Shown here piece by piece: positions 17,889 to 27,261 of a stretch of 64,000 bases of DNA. Position numbers and translations under genes: made by a program. The notes below the pieces were generated by a model. The model had not been told where the DNA came from. It did no database searches and saw nothing but the letters and a program-made list of their open reading frames with translations. The stretch is from Burkholderia sp. Nafp2/4-1b (GTDB taxonomy: Bacteria > Pseudomonadota > Gammaproteobacteria > Burkholderiales > Burkholderiaceae), in the NCBI RefSeq assembly GCF_003635165.1, contig NZ_ML058624.1:186001-250000 (forward strand), given 5' to 3'. The stretch's first letter is position 1; each line of letters starts with the position of its first letter.

Positions 17889-18181
17889 ATGCGTCCGGAC
17901 AAGATCCGGCGCACGGGATCGAATCGAAAAAGGAGGAAATCAGACCGGCTCAAGGCCATCGGCGACGCGATCGGTCGCCGGGATGCGTGTCGAGTCGAAG
18001 CGTTGAAGGTGAAGGTTGCCCTTCGGCCCGACAGCGGGGAGAAAAATCATGCGGGCGACGACGCGCACATGCACGCATCGTCCAGCACTGCCGGTGGCCC
18101 GGCAGAATCCATGCCGACCGCGGTGGCGACGACGCCTCGCAACGCGTCATCGCCACGCCGCCGCCTGGCCCGGCTAAGCCA

Positions 18182-19672
18182 TCACGCAGCCTCCTCGTCC
18201 GCCGAGGCCGGTGCCCACCCGCCGCCGAGCGCGCGATACAGCGCGATCGCATTTGCAAGTTTCAACGCCTTGAGCCGAATCAGTTCCTGCCCGGACTCGT
18301 ACGTGCTGCGCTGCGCGTCGAGCAGTTCGAGATAGGTCGCGACGCCGCCCGCATAGCGGCGCTCGGCGAGCTTCAGCCGCGCCCCGTCCGCTGCGTCGAC
18401 GTCCTGCTGCGCGGCAAGCTGCCGATCGATCCAGTCGCGCGCGGCGAACGCGTCGGCCACTTCGCGGAACGCGGTCTGCACGGTCTTCTCGTATTCGGCG
18501 ACGGCGATGTGCTTGCGCGCGTTCGCGACGTCGAGATTCGCGCGGTTGCGGCCGCCCGCGAAGAGCGGCAGCGTGATGCGCGGCGCGAACGTCCACACGC
18601 TCGTGCCGGCCGCGAACAGGCTCGAGAACGCATCGCTGACCGAGCCGTAGTCGGTCGTCAGCGCGACGCGCGGGAAGAACGCCGCGCGCGCCGCGCCAAT
18701 CTGCGCATTCGCGGCCTTGAGTCGCGATTCGGCCTGCCGGATGTCCGGCCGCCGCTCGAGCAACGCGCTCGGCGCACCGGGCGCCACCGGCGCGATCGAA
18801 AGCGTGTCGAGCGCGGTGCCGTCGGCCGGCACGGTACGCGCGAAATCGCCGGCGAGCAATTGCAGCGCGCGCACCGACTGCGCATGTTCACGCTGCAGCG
18901 CGGCCTGTGACGCACGCGCCGATGCCACCAGCATCTCGGCCGAGCGCAGCTCGATCGCATCGCTCGTGCCGGCCGCGTAGCGGCGCTGCGTGAGCGACGC
19001 GATGCGCTCGCGCGCGTCGAGCGTGCGCTGCGCGAGCGCCAGTTGCTCGTGCAATGATCGTTCGGAAACGTACGCGCCGGCCACCTCGGCGATCACGCCG
19101 ATGCGCACCGTGCGCTGCGCATCGGCCGTCGCGAAATACTCGGCGAGCGCCGCATCGGACAAGCTGCGCACGCGGCCGAACAGGTCCAGTTCGTATGCGC
19201 TGATGCCGACGCCCGCACGATACAGCCCGCTCACCGCGCTCTCGCGCACGACCGGATCGTACTGGCGCGTGCGTTCGTAGCCGAGGTTCGCGTCGACCGA
19301 CGGCAGCAGGTCCGCACGCTGCACGCCGTACAGCGCGCGCGCTTCGTCGAGGCGGCCGGCCGCGATCCGCAGGTCGCGATTGTTGGCGAGCGCGGCGTCG
19401 ATCCATCCCTGCAACGCCGGATCGGTGAAATAGGCGCGCCAGTCGTCGAGCCGCGCGGCATCGGCGGACGCAACCGCAGTCGCAGTCGCAACCGTAGCCG
19501 GTTCAACGCCCGGTTCGGCGGCGCCATCGACCGGCGCATAACCGGCCGGCACCGGTGCCGCCGGCCGCTCGTACCGCGGCGCGAGCGAGCAGCCGGCGAA
19601 CGCGAAGCCCAGCGCCGCGGCCAGCGCGAGCCGATTCCTCAGCGCGGCGCGTGCATTCAACGCAAACATCAT
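18182..19672 (-). CDS. oprA: RND efflux outer-membrane lipoprotein (OprM/OprA family)
   Basis: 496 aa. Lipoprotein signal with lipobox FAGC, then two TolC-like repeats; motifs RPDIRQAE and AAFFPRVAL are typical of NodT/OprM channels. It is the exit duct for AmrAB. ATG 19672 has GGAGGG five to six nt upstream and the start overlaps the amrB stop as ATGATGA, so it is co-translated. The name follows the Burkholderia AmrAB-OprA layout. Confidence 0.85.
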   Translation of the reverse strand: MMFALNARAALRNRLALAAALGFAFAGCSLAPRYERPAAPVPAGYAPVDGAAEPGVEPATVATATAVASADAARLDDWRAYFTDPALQGWIDAALANNRDLRIAAGRLDEARALYGVQRADLLPSVDANLGYERTRQYDPVVRESAVSGLYRAGVGISAYELDLFGRVRSLSDAALAEYFATADAQRTVRIGVIAEVAGAYVSERSLHEQLALAQRTLDARERIASLTQRRYAAGTSDAIELRSAEMLVASARASQAALQREHAQSVRALQLLAGDFARTVPADGTALDTLSIAPVAPGAPSALLERRPDIRQAESRLKAANAQIGAARAAFFPRVALTTDYGSVSDAFSSLFAAGTSVWTFAPRITLPLFAGGRNRANLDVANARKHIAVAEYEKTVQTAFREVADAFAARDWIDRQLAAQQDVDAADGARLKLAERRYAGGVATYLELLDAQRSTYESGQELIRLKALKLANAIALYRALGGGWAPASADEEAA

Positions 19673-22600
19673 TGCGATCCCTCCATCGTTGCCGGCTGCG
19701 CGCCGCCGCGCCGGCGCGGGCCGACGTCGAACAGGCGGCCGACGATCACGAAAAACAGCGGGACGAGGAACACCGCGAGCACCGTCGCCGTGATCACGCC
19801 GCCGAGCACGCCGGTGCCGATCGCCATCTGCGCGCCGGAAGCGGCGCCCGACGCGAACGCGAGCGGCAGCACGCCGACGCCGAACGCGAGCGACGTCATC
19901 ACGATCGGCCGCAGCCGCAACCGTGCGGCCTCGAGCGCCGCGTCGACGAGCGACATGCGCTGCGCGACCAGGTCCTTCGCGACTTCGACGATCAGGATCG
20001 CGTTCTTCGCGGACAACCCGATCGTCGCGATCAGCCCCACCTTGAAATAGATGTCGTTCGGCATCGCCCGCAGCGTGACGCCGAGCACCGCACCGATCAC
20101 GCCGAGCGGCACGACCAGCATCACCGCGAACGGAATCGACCAGCTTTCGTACAGCGCCGCGAGCGCGAGGAACACCACGAGCACCGACAGCGCGAACAGC
20201 ATCGGCGCCTGCGCGCCCGACAGCCGCTCCTCGAACGACTGGCCCGACCACGCATGACCGATGCCGGCCGGCAGCTTCGCGGCGACGCGCTCGATCGCGG
20301 CCATCGCTTCGCCGCTGCTGTGCCCCGGCGCGGCCGAGCCGTTGATCGTGAACGACGGATAGCCGTTGTAGCGCGTGAGCTGCGGCGGCCCGAGCGTCCA
20401 GTGCAGCGTCGCGAACGCCGCGAGCGGCACCATCTCGCCGCGCGCGTTGCGCACGCGCAGCTTCTTCACGTCGTCCGGATCGAGCCGGTGCAGCCCGTCG
20501 GCCTGCACCATCACGCGCCGCACCTGCGTGCCGTGCATGAAGTCGCCGACATAGTCGGAGCCGAACATCACCGCGAGTGTCGTGTTGATCTCGTCCATCG
20601 ACACGCCGAGCGCCGATGCCTTCGCGCGATCGATGTCGAGCTTCAGCTGCGGCGCGTCCTGCGTGCCCGCGAACATCAGGTCGGTGAGCGCCGGATCCTT
20701 GCCGCCCGCCGCGAGCAGTTGCTCGCGCGCGGCGCTGAACGCCGCGTAGTCGAGCCCGCTGCGGTTTTGCAGCCGGAAATCGAAGCCGCTCGTCGAACCC
20801 AGATCGGGCAGCGCCGGCGAGTTCATCGCGAACACCGTGGTGTTCGCCGTGCCCGCGAAGCGCTCGTTGATGCGCGCGACGATCGCCTGCACCTGATCCC
20901 GCGCGGCCTTGCGTTCCTTCCAGTTCTTCAGCGTGACGAAGATCATCCCGCCGTTCGGCCCTTCTCCGTACAGGTTGAAGCCGCCGAGCGCATACGTATA
21001 GGCGGTCGGTTCGTCGCGGCGGATCGTCGATTCGACCTCGCGCACGCTCTGCATCGTTTCCGCGAGCGGCGTACCCTGCGGGCGGATCACCATCACCATG
21101 AAGTTGCCCTGGTCCTCGTCGGGCAGGAACGCGGTCGGCAGCTGCGTGAGCATCAGCGCGGCGGCCGCGGTCAGCGCGCCGTACACGACGAGCCAGCGCA
21201 GCGGCTTCTTCAGCATCGTGCCGACGCGCGTCGCATAGCGCTGCGTCGAGCGCGCGACGAAGCGGTTGAACCAGCCGAAGAAGCCGCGCTTCTCGTGATG
21301 GTCGCCGGACACCGGCTTGAGCAGCGTCGCGCACAGCGCAGGCGTGAGCGACAGCGCGAGAAACGCCGAGAAGCCGATCGACACCGCGAGCGCCAGCGCG
21401 AACTGCCGGTAGATGTTGCCCACCGCGCCGCCGAAGAACGCCATCGGCAGAAACACCGACGTGAGCACCACGGTGATCCCGACGATCGCGCCGCTGATCT
21501 GCCGCATTGCCTTGACCGTCGCATCGTAGGGCCCGAGCCGCTCCTCGACCATCAGCCGTTCGACGTTCTCGACGACGACAATCGCATCGTCGACCAGGAT
21601 GCCGATCGCGAGCACCATCCCGAACATCGTCAGCACGTTGATCGAGAAGCCGGCCGCATACATCACGCCGAACGTGCCCGCGAGCGCGACCGGCACGACG
21701 AGCGTCGGAATCAGCGTCGCGCGCAGGTTCTGCATGAACAGGAACATCACGAGGAACACCAGCACGCCGGCCTCGATCAGCGTCGTGACGACCTTGTTCA
21801 TCGACACGCGCACGAACGACGACGTCTCGTACGGAATCTGGTATTTCACGCCCGGCGGGAAATACGCGGACAGCTCGTCCATCGTCGCGCGCACGCGCTT
21901 CTCGGTGGATACCGCGTTCGAGCCCGGCGCGAGCTTGATGCCCATCCCGGTCGCGACCTTGCCGTTCACGTACGACGGATAGTTGTAGTCGTTGCCGCCG
22001 AACTCGACCCGCGCGACGTCGCGCAGCGTGAGCGCGGAACCGTCCGGCTGCGTGCGCAGCGCGATCGCGCCGAAATCGGCCGGCGTCTTCAGCGGCGCAT
22101 CGGCGAACACCGTCGCCGCGATCGGCGCGCTGTCCGGCACGGCGCTGCGGCCGATGTCGCCGACCGTCACGCGCGCGTTGTGCGCACGCACGGCCGACGC
22201 GATGTCGGACGCGGTGAGGCCGTGCCCGGCCAGCTTCACCGGGTCCGGCCAGATCCGCATCGCATATTCGGCGCCCCAGAACTGCACCTTGCCGACGCCG
22301 TCGACGCGGCGCAGCGCCTGCACGACGTTCGCCGATGCATATTCGCCGAGCTGCACGGCGGTCATCCGGCCGTCGTCCGACGTCAGCGACACGACCAGCT
22401 GGATGTTGTCGGCGGCCTTCTCGACCTGGATGCCGTCGCGCCGCACCGGTTCGGGCAATCGCGCGTCGACCGTCTTCAGCCGGTTCTGCACTTCGACGGC
22501 CGCGAGATCGGCGTTCACGCCCTGCTTGAACGTCAGGTACAGCGACGCCATCCCGGCGCTGCTCGTCGCGGATGTGTACAGCAGGCCCGGCGCGCCGTTC

Positions 22601-22806
22601 ATTTCGCGCTCGATCAGCGCGGTCACCGATTCCTCGACGACCTGCGCGGACGCGCCCGGATACGTCGCATAGATGCTGATGACGGGCGGCGCGATGTCCG
22701 GGTACTGGGCAACCGGCAGCGCGCGAATCGAGAACGCGCCGCCGAGCATGATGAAGAGTGCGATCACCCACGCGAAAACGGGGCGATCGATGAAGAAGCG
22801 TGCCAT
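19669..22806 (-). CDS. amrB: RND multidrug efflux pump, inner membrane (AmrB/AcrB family)
   Basis: 1045 aa, full HAE1 length. It begins MARFFIDRPVFAWV. TM4 carries the proton-relay pair in LVDDAIVVVEN and TM10 the lysine in LSAKNAILIVE. The two large periplasmic loops are intact. Family members take drugs from periplasm and membrane and pass them to the outer channel. Aminoglycoside and macrolide export is known for AmrAB-OprA in B. pseudomallei; substrates here are inferred. Sits 18 nt after amrA. Confidence 0.9.
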   Translation of the reverse strand: MARFFIDRPVFAWVIALFIMLGGAFSIRALPVAQYPDIAPPVISIYATYPGASAQVVEESVTALIEREMNGAPGLLYTSATSSAGMASLYLTFKQGVNADLAAVEVQNRLKTVDARLPEPVRRDGIQVEKAADNIQLVVSLTSDDGRMTAVQLGEYASANVVQALRRVDGVGKVQFWGAEYAMRIWPDPVKLAGHGLTASDIASAVRAHNARVTVGDIGRSAVPDSAPIAATVFADAPLKTPADFGAIALRTQPDGSALTLRDVARVEFGGNDYNYPSYVNGKVATGMGIKLAPGSNAVSTEKRVRATMDELSAYFPPGVKYQIPYETSSFVRVSMNKVVTTLIEAGVLVFLVMFLFMQNLRATLIPTLVVPVALAGTFGVMYAAGFSINVLTMFGMVLAIGILVDDAIVVVENVERLMVEERLGPYDATVKAMRQISGAIVGITVVLTSVFLPMAFFGGAVGNIYRQFALALAVSIGFSAFLALSLTPALCATLLKPVSGDHHEKRGFFGWFNRFVARSTQRYATRVGTMLKKPLRWLVVYGALTAAAALMLTQLPTAFLPDEDQGNFMVMVIRPQGTPLAETMQSVREVESTIRRDEPTAYTYALGGFNLYGEGPNGGMIFVTLKNWKERKAARDQVQAIVARINERFAGTANTTVFAMNSPALPDLGSTSGFDFRLQNRSGLDYAAFSAAREQLLAAGGKDPALTDLMFAGTQDAPQLKLDIDRAKASALGVSMDEINTTLAVMFGSDYVGDFMHGTQVRRVMVQADGLHRLDPDDVKKLRVRNARGEMVPLAAFATLHWTLGPPQLTRYNGYPSFTINGSAAPGHSSGEAMAAIERVAAKLPAGIGHAWSGQSFEERLSGAQAPMLFALSVLVVFLALAALYESWSIPFAVMLVVPLGVIGAVLGVTLRAMPNDIYFKVGLIATIGLSAKNAILIVEVAKDLVAQRMSLVDAALEAARLRLRPIVMTSLAFGVGVLPLAFASGAASGAQMAIGTGVLGGVITATVLAVFLVPLFFVIVGRLFDVGPRRRGGAQPATMEGSQ

Positions 22807-22824
22807 GTTGGTCTCGTGAACCGG

Positions 22825-24012
22825 TCAGGTTTGACGGGCGGCCGGCTGCGAGGCGGCCTTGGTCGGCGATGCCTGCTCGACGGGCTTGACGGCGGTATCG
22901 GGTGCGAACTGCGCGGCGTTGTCGACGATCACGCGCTCGCCGCCTGCGAGGCCGCGCGTGATGCGCCAGTTGCGGCCGCTGATCTGGTCGGCGACGACCT
23001 CGACGTCCTTCACCTTGCCGTTCGTGCCGACTACCCGCACCGACGTGCGGTCGGCGGTGCGCAGCAGCGCATCGCGCGGCACGAGGATCGCGCGCTGGTC
23101 GACGGCCGCGTCGAGCGCGATCCGCACGTACGCGCCGGGCAACAGCTCGCGCTCGGGATTCGGGAACAGCGCGCGCATCGCGACGGTATCGGTGGTCGGA
23201 TCGACCGCGAGATCGCTGAACAGCAGCTTGCCCTTCAGCGGATACGCGGTGCCGTCGGCGCGCAGCAGCGTCACCGTGACGTCGTGCTGCGCGATGCCCG
23301 TCGCGCGCCCGCTCTTCACCGCGCGGCGCAGCGCGTCGACGTCGGCCGCCGGCTGCGAGAAGTTCACGTAGATCGGATCGAGCTGCTCGACCGTCGTGAG
23401 CGGCGTCGCCTGGTCCTGGCCGACCAGCGCGCCCTCGGTGACGAGCGCGCGTCGCGCGCGGCCCGCAATCGGCGCGGTGACGGTCGCATAGTCGAGCTGC
23501 AGTTGCGCGCGGGCGAGTTCGGCCTTCGCGGACGCGACGTCGGCCTTCGCCTGCGTGTCGTCGGCGACGGCCTCGGTGTGATCGCGCTCGCTGACCGCGC
23601 GGTCGCGCACCAGGTCGTCGTAACGGCGGCGCTTGTCGCCCGCCGCGAGCGCTGCCGCCTGCGCCTTCGCGAGCGCACCCTGGGCGGCGTCGCGCGCGGC
23701 CTTCAGCGGTGCGGGGTCGATGCGGAACAGCACCGCGCCCTGCTTCACCTCCTGCCCTTCCTCGTAAGTCCGCGCGGTGACGATGCCCGCGACCCGCGCG
23801 CGCACCTCCGCCTGGCGATACGCGTCGAGCCGGCCCGGCAATTCGACGGTCATCGGCACGGCCGTCGGGCGCACCGTCACGACCGTCGCGTTCTGGATGG
23901 CCTCCGGCGCCTTGTCTTTTTCGCCCTTTCCGCATCCGGCCACGGCCAGCATGGCCGCGAGCGCGAACGGCGCCAGCCGCAGGCGGCGCCCCAGGGAGCG
24001 TTTGTTATTCAT
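22825..24012 (-). CDS. amrA: RND periplasmic adaptor lipoprotein (AmrA family)
   Basis: 395 aa. Lipobox VAGC after a hydrophobic signal, then a barrel-sandwich/lipoyl segment (AEVRARVAGIV), an alpha-helical hairpin (about 100-165) and the beta-barrel domain (AIAGRARRALV onward). It bridges AmrB and OprA. ATG 24012 has GAGG seven nt before it; the in-frame start eight codons upstream is less supported. First gene after the divergent regulator. Confidence 0.88.
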   Translation of the reverse strand: MNNKRSLGRRLRLAPFALAAMLAVAGCGKGEKDKAPEAIQNATVVTVRPTAVPMTVELPGRLDAYRQAEVRARVAGIVTARTYEEGQEVKQGAVLFRIDPAPLKAARDAAQGALAKAQAAALAAGDKRRRYDDLVRDRAVSERDHTEAVADDTQAKADVASAKAELARAQLQLDYATVTAPIAGRARRALVTEGALVGQDQATPLTTVEQLDPIYVNFSQPAADVDALRRAVKSGRATGIAQHDVTVTLLRADGTAYPLKGKLLFSDLAVDPTTDTVAMRALFPNPERELLPGAYVRIALDAAVDQRAILVPRDALLRTADRTSVRVVGTNGKVKDVEVVADQISGRNWRITRGLAGGERVIVDNAAQFAPDTAVKPVEQASPTKAASQPAARQT

Positions 24013-24065
24013 GTGTGACCTCGGATCGTTCGCCACCGATACAATGCGGCGGCTCAGGGTGGCCG

Positions 24066-24089
24066 ATTATAATCAGTCACGACTGATTA
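24066..24089. promoter_or_regulatory. 20-bp palindromic operator between amrR and amrA
   Basis: TAATCAGTCACGACTGATTA at 24070-24089 is a perfect 9+2+9 inverted repeat. TATAAT overlaps its left edge on either strand (24068-24073 on plus, 24071-24066 on minus). This fits a TetR-family dimer site that would block the pump promoter. Confidence 0.75.
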
Positions 24090-24162
24090 AATATGAGCGG
24101 TTGCAATCGAATCGTCATACTGTCTCAATAAAACGACAGCGAACTGTAAGGAAATTCACGAC

Positions 24163-24810
24163 ATGGCCCGCAAGACCCGGGAAGAATCGCTCGCCATCAA
24201 GCACCGGATCCTCGACGCCGCCGAGCTCGTGCTGCTCGAAAAAGGCGTCGCGCAAACCGCGATGGCCGACCTCGCCGAAGCGGCCGGGATGTCGCGGGGC
24301 GCCGTGTACGGCCACTACCGCAACAAGATGGAAGTGTGTCTGGCAATGTGCGACCGGGCGTTCGCGCGCACGTCGGAAGGTTTCGACGCGGTCGAGAACC
24401 TGCCTGCGTTCGCGACGCTGCGCCGCGCCGCGTCGCACTATCTGCAGCAATGCGGCGAGCCGGGCCCGATGCAGCGCGTGCTCGTGATCCTTTATACGAA
24501 ATGCGAGCAGAGCGAGGAGAACGGCGCGCTGCAGCGGCGCCGGATGCTGCTCGAGCTGCAGATGCTGCGCATCACGAAGGCGCTGCTGCGCCGCGCGATC
24601 GCCGCCGGCGAACTGGCCGCCGATCTCGACGTGCATCTCGCGGCCGTCTATCTGGTGTCGCTGCTCGAAGGCGTATTCGCGTCGATGATCTGGACCAACC
24701 GCTTGCGCGGCAACCTGTGGAACGACGCGGAAGCGATGCTCGACGCCGGCTTCGACGCGGTGCGAACCTCCGCGGCCCTTCATGTGCGCGCGCAAAAATT
24801 TCCTGTCTGA
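24163..24810 (+). CDS. amrR: TetR-family repressor of the efflux operon
   Basis: 215 aa. N-terminal TetR DNA-binding domain: ILDAAELVLLEKGV, then helix-turn-helix MADLAEAAGMSRGAVYGHYRNK. The rest is a TetR_C ligand domain like AcrR/TtgR. Divergent from amrA with a shared palindrome, which is the standard repressor arrangement. AAGGA lies about ten nt before the ATG. Confidence 0.9.
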   Translation: MARKTREESLAIKHRILDAAELVLLEKGVAQTAMADLAEAAGMSRGAVYGHYRNKMEVCLAMCDRAFARTSEGFDAVENLPAFATLRRAASHYLQQCGEPGPMQRVLVILYTKCEQSEENGALQRRRMLLELQMLRITKALLRRAIAAGELAADLDVHLAAVYLVSLLEGVFASMIWTNRLRGNLWNDAEAMLDAGFDAVRTSAALHVRAQKFPV

Positions 24811-24889
24811 AGAAAAGCCGCGCAATAAATGCTGATTTAACCCGAATTACCGCACTGCGAAACGAACGCGCCGACCCTCTTTAAAATTT

Positions 24890-25052
24890 TTAACGTTTTG
24901 CGGAACATCGGTAGACTGACGCTGTCATCTTTCTTTAGCGTCTTCGTGATAATCCGGGTGCGACCCGCATAGTTCACGCCGCCGTTCGAAGCGGGCCTGC
25001 TCGCGAGTTGGGTCGAACGGAAACGATACAGGCCCCTGGCGGGGCCTGTTTT
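24890..25052 (+). ncRNA. Candidate small RNA or terminated leader upstream of the M23 peptidase
   Basis: A promoter-like pair TTAACG (24890-24895), 16 nt, TAGACT (24912-24917) precedes about 130 nt with no good ORF, which end in a strong rho-independent terminator (stem CAGGCCCC/GGGGCCTG, loop TGGC, then TTTT, 25029-25052). The terminator lies 87 nt before the peptidase ATG, so this is either a free small RNA or an attenuated leader. No known riboswitch was recognised. Promoter match is only 4/6 in each hexamer. Confidence 0.35.
25029..25052 (+). terminator. Rho-independent terminator
   Basis: Perfect 8-bp GC-rich stem (25029-25036 with 25041-25048), tetraloop TGGC and four Ts. It sits between amrR and the M23 gene on the plus strand. 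Confidence 0.75.
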
Positions 25053-25139
25053 GTTGCACGCCCACCGCCGCTCCGTCGGCACCCGACGGATGTGCGGCCC
25101 GTGGTTCCTGCCCACACCCTCTTTGAACCGCTTTCCTGG

Positions 25140-26417
25140 ATGTGGACTCACTTGGTCAAGCCTGCCGCAACCCCTGATGCTTTCGCGCCCGGCCGCGCGC
25201 AGCGCCTCGTGCGCGCGCTCGGGCCGGCCGCCGTGCTCGGCGCCCTCGCCGCCTTTGGTCTCGCCGCCGCGCTGCCGGCCGTGTCGCAACTGCCGGGCGC
25301 CGTCGATTCGGGCACGGCCGCGCTGCCGCAGCGCGTGCTGTCCGACACGCCGTTTCCCACCGCGCAGCATTTCGTGACGAGCGAACTCGCGCGCACGCTC
25401 GGCGAGCGCGACGAACTCGGTGCACGCAACGATCGCAGCGCGCAGCCGGGCCTGTTCGCCCCGCTCAGCGCGCACCGCAACGACATGCTCGGCTATGCGA
25501 GCCTGTTCCAGTACGCCACGGCCGAGCAGCAGCACGGGATGCGCGCGGGCGACATCGAACTCACGCTGTCCGATACGCTGAACCGTCTCGACGTGCCGCC
25601 CGAGGTGCGCATCCAGCTCGGCGATCTCGTCACCGGCAAGGTCGCGATGCGCGCGAGTGCGCAGCGCGGCGACTACTACCGCGTCGCGTACGACACCAAC
25701 AACGGCACGCCGCACCTCACCGCGGTCGAGCTGCGCGTCGCGGGCCGCACGTTCGGCGCGATCTGGTTCCGCGCGCCGGGCGCCGATCACGGCGCGTACT
25801 ACGCGCTCGACGGCACGCCGCTCGAAGCGGCCGCCTTCACGATGCCGGTCAAGTGGACGCGCATCAGCTCGTTCTTCGGCGAGCGCGTCCATCCGCTGTC
25901 GCAGGCGATGGCGTTTCATACGGGTGTCGATCTCGCCGCGCCGAGCGGAACGCCCGTCACCGCCGCGGCCGATGGCGTCGTGTCGTTCGTCGGCACCGAT
26001 CCGGGCGGCTACGGCCGCTACGTGATCGTCGATCACGCGGACGGCTATTCGACCTACTACGCGCATCTGTCCGCTTACGCGCGCGGGTTGAAGACCGGCG
26101 AAACCGTGAAGCAGGGCCAGCGCATCGGCTCGGTCGGAATGACAGGCGCGGCTACCGGCCCGCACCTGCACTTCGAAGTGCGGGTCGCGAACGATCCGGT
26201 CGATCCGCTCGTCACGCTCGCGAGTGCGCAGACGGGGCTCTCCGACATGCAGCGCACCGCATTCCGCCAGGAAGCGGCGCAATGGCGCTTGCGCCTCGCG
26301 TCGATCAATACGTCGCCGTTTGCGTTCGCGCAAAGCGACGGCCCGCTGTGGGGCGACTTCGCGACCGGCCCGTCGACGCTGCGGGCGGTGTTCGATACGC
26401 ACTACAGCGCGTCGTGA
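25140..26417 (+). CDS. M23/LytM peptidoglycan metallopeptidase
   Basis: 425 aa. One N-terminal membrane anchor (about 23-45), a middle domain with a DUF-like OapA/SH3 region, and a C-terminal LytM domain. Zinc ligands His260, Asp264 (HTGVD) and His344 with His342 (HLHF) are all present, so it should be an active endopeptidase or close relative of NlpD/MepM. ATG 25140 is chosen because the longer in-frame stretch runs through the upstream terminator. Confidence 0.88.
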   Translation: MWTHLVKPAATPDAFAPGRAQRLVRALGPAAVLGALAAFGLAAALPAVSQLPGAVDSGTAALPQRVLSDTPFPTAQHFVTSELARTLGERDELGARNDRSAQPGLFAPLSAHRNDMLGYASLFQYATAEQQHGMRAGDIELTLSDTLNRLDVPPEVRIQLGDLVTGKVAMRASAQRGDYYRVAYDTNNGTPHLTAVELRVAGRTFGAIWFRAPGADHGAYYALDGTPLEAAAFTMPVKWTRISSFFGERVHPLSQAMAFHTGVDLAAPSGTPVTAAADGVVSFVGTDPGGYGRYVIVDHADGYSTYYAHLSAYARGLKTGETVKQGQRIGSVGMTGAATGPHLHFEVRVANDPVDPLVTLASAQTGLSDMQRTAFRQEAAQWRLRLASINTSPFAFAQSDGPLWGDFATGPSTLRAVFDTHYSAS

Positions 26418-26506
26418 CGCGGGCGCGGTACTGAAGCACTGAAGCATCATCATGCCTGTCGCCGTTCGAGCAGCGGCGACCGACCGATCCTCGTTACCGC
26501 ACACGT

Positions 26507-26527
26507 GCCGCATGCATTGCATGCGGC
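26507..26527. terminator. Perfect 10-bp inverted repeat between convergent genes
   Basis: GCCGCATGCA-T-TGCATGCGGC lies between the M23 gene (plus) and the amino-acid permease (minus). There is no T-run on either side, so termination is only inferred from position. Confidence 0.35.
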
Positions 26528-26533
26528 CGGCCG

Positions 26534-27259
26534 TCACCGCGCGGGCTCGGTGCGCTCGGCGGTCGCCCGCGCGATACGCTCCGCACGCGGTCGACGCGAC
26601 AGCAACCAGCGCGCCGCGCCATCGATCGACGTACACAGCACCAGGTAAAGCACCGCGACGAACAGGAAGATCGGCGCCGGATAGATCATCAGCCGGTTGT
26701 TCACCTGCGTCGCGACGAACGACAGTTCCGGCACGCCGACGATATACGCGAGTGACGTGTCCTTCATGAGCGCGACCCACTGGTTGACGAACGACGGCGT
26801 CATGATCCGGATCGCCTGCGGCAGCAGCACGTAGCGCACCGTCTGCCAGCGCGTGAGCCCGAGCGACAGCCCCGCCTGCCACTGTCCGTCGCCGGCCGCG
26901 ACGATGCCCGCATGCACCGCATGCGCGAGATACGCACCGCCGATCAGCGCCAGCGCGCACACGACCGTCGCGAGCCCCGGCACGTCCATGTGCAGCAGCA
27001 TCGGCATCAGGAAGTACGTCCAGAAGATCAGCATCAGCACCGGAATCGCGCGGAAGAAGCCGATGAACGCGAGCAGCAGCACGCGCGCCGGCCCGCGTGC
27101 GAGCGCCATCGCGACGCCCAGCGCCACGCCCAGCACAGCCGACGCGACGGCCGACGCGATCGCGAGCACCAGCGACAGCGCGGCCCCGCCAAGCGGGCCG
27201 TCCGGGTACGCGCCGACCAGCAGGTACGGCAGATTCGAGAGCAGAAGCGACAGATCCAT
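26534..27259 (-). CDS. Polar amino-acid ABC permease (GltK/GlnP family), second subunit
   Basis: 241 aa, about five hydrophobic helices, with the ATPase-coupling EAA loop GLTRWQTVRYVLLPQA. HisM/GltK type. It begins two nt after the stop of the other permease. No ATPase gene follows; the next gene is the convergent M23 peptidase. Confidence 0.88.
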   Translation of the reverse strand: MDLSLLLSNLPYLLVGAYPDGPLGGAALSLVLAIASAVASAVLGVALGVAMALARGPARVLLLAFIGFFRAIPVLMLIFWTYFLMPMLLHMDVPGLATVVCALALIGGAYLAHAVHAGIVAAGDGQWQAGLSLGLTRWQTVRYVLLPQAIRIMTPSFVNQWVALMKDTSLAYIVGVPELSFVATQVNNRLMIYPAPIFLFVAVLYLVLCTSIDGAARWLLSRRPRAERIARATAERTEPAR

Positions 27260-27261
27260 CG

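Noticed and set aside
17440..17890. Phase-variable invertible element for fimbriae
   Set aside because: No matching inverted repeats flank the pilin promoter and no recombinase gene is nearby.
17889..18335. Plus-strand frame of 148 codons at the end of the efflux operon
   Set aside because: Composition is unlike a protein, no ribosome site, and it runs into the antisense of oprA.
18182..23935. Single 1917-codon minus-strand frame spanning the whole efflux operon
   Set aside because: High-GC read-through; only its last part (OprA) is coding, while the pump and adaptor lie in other frames with full family motifs.
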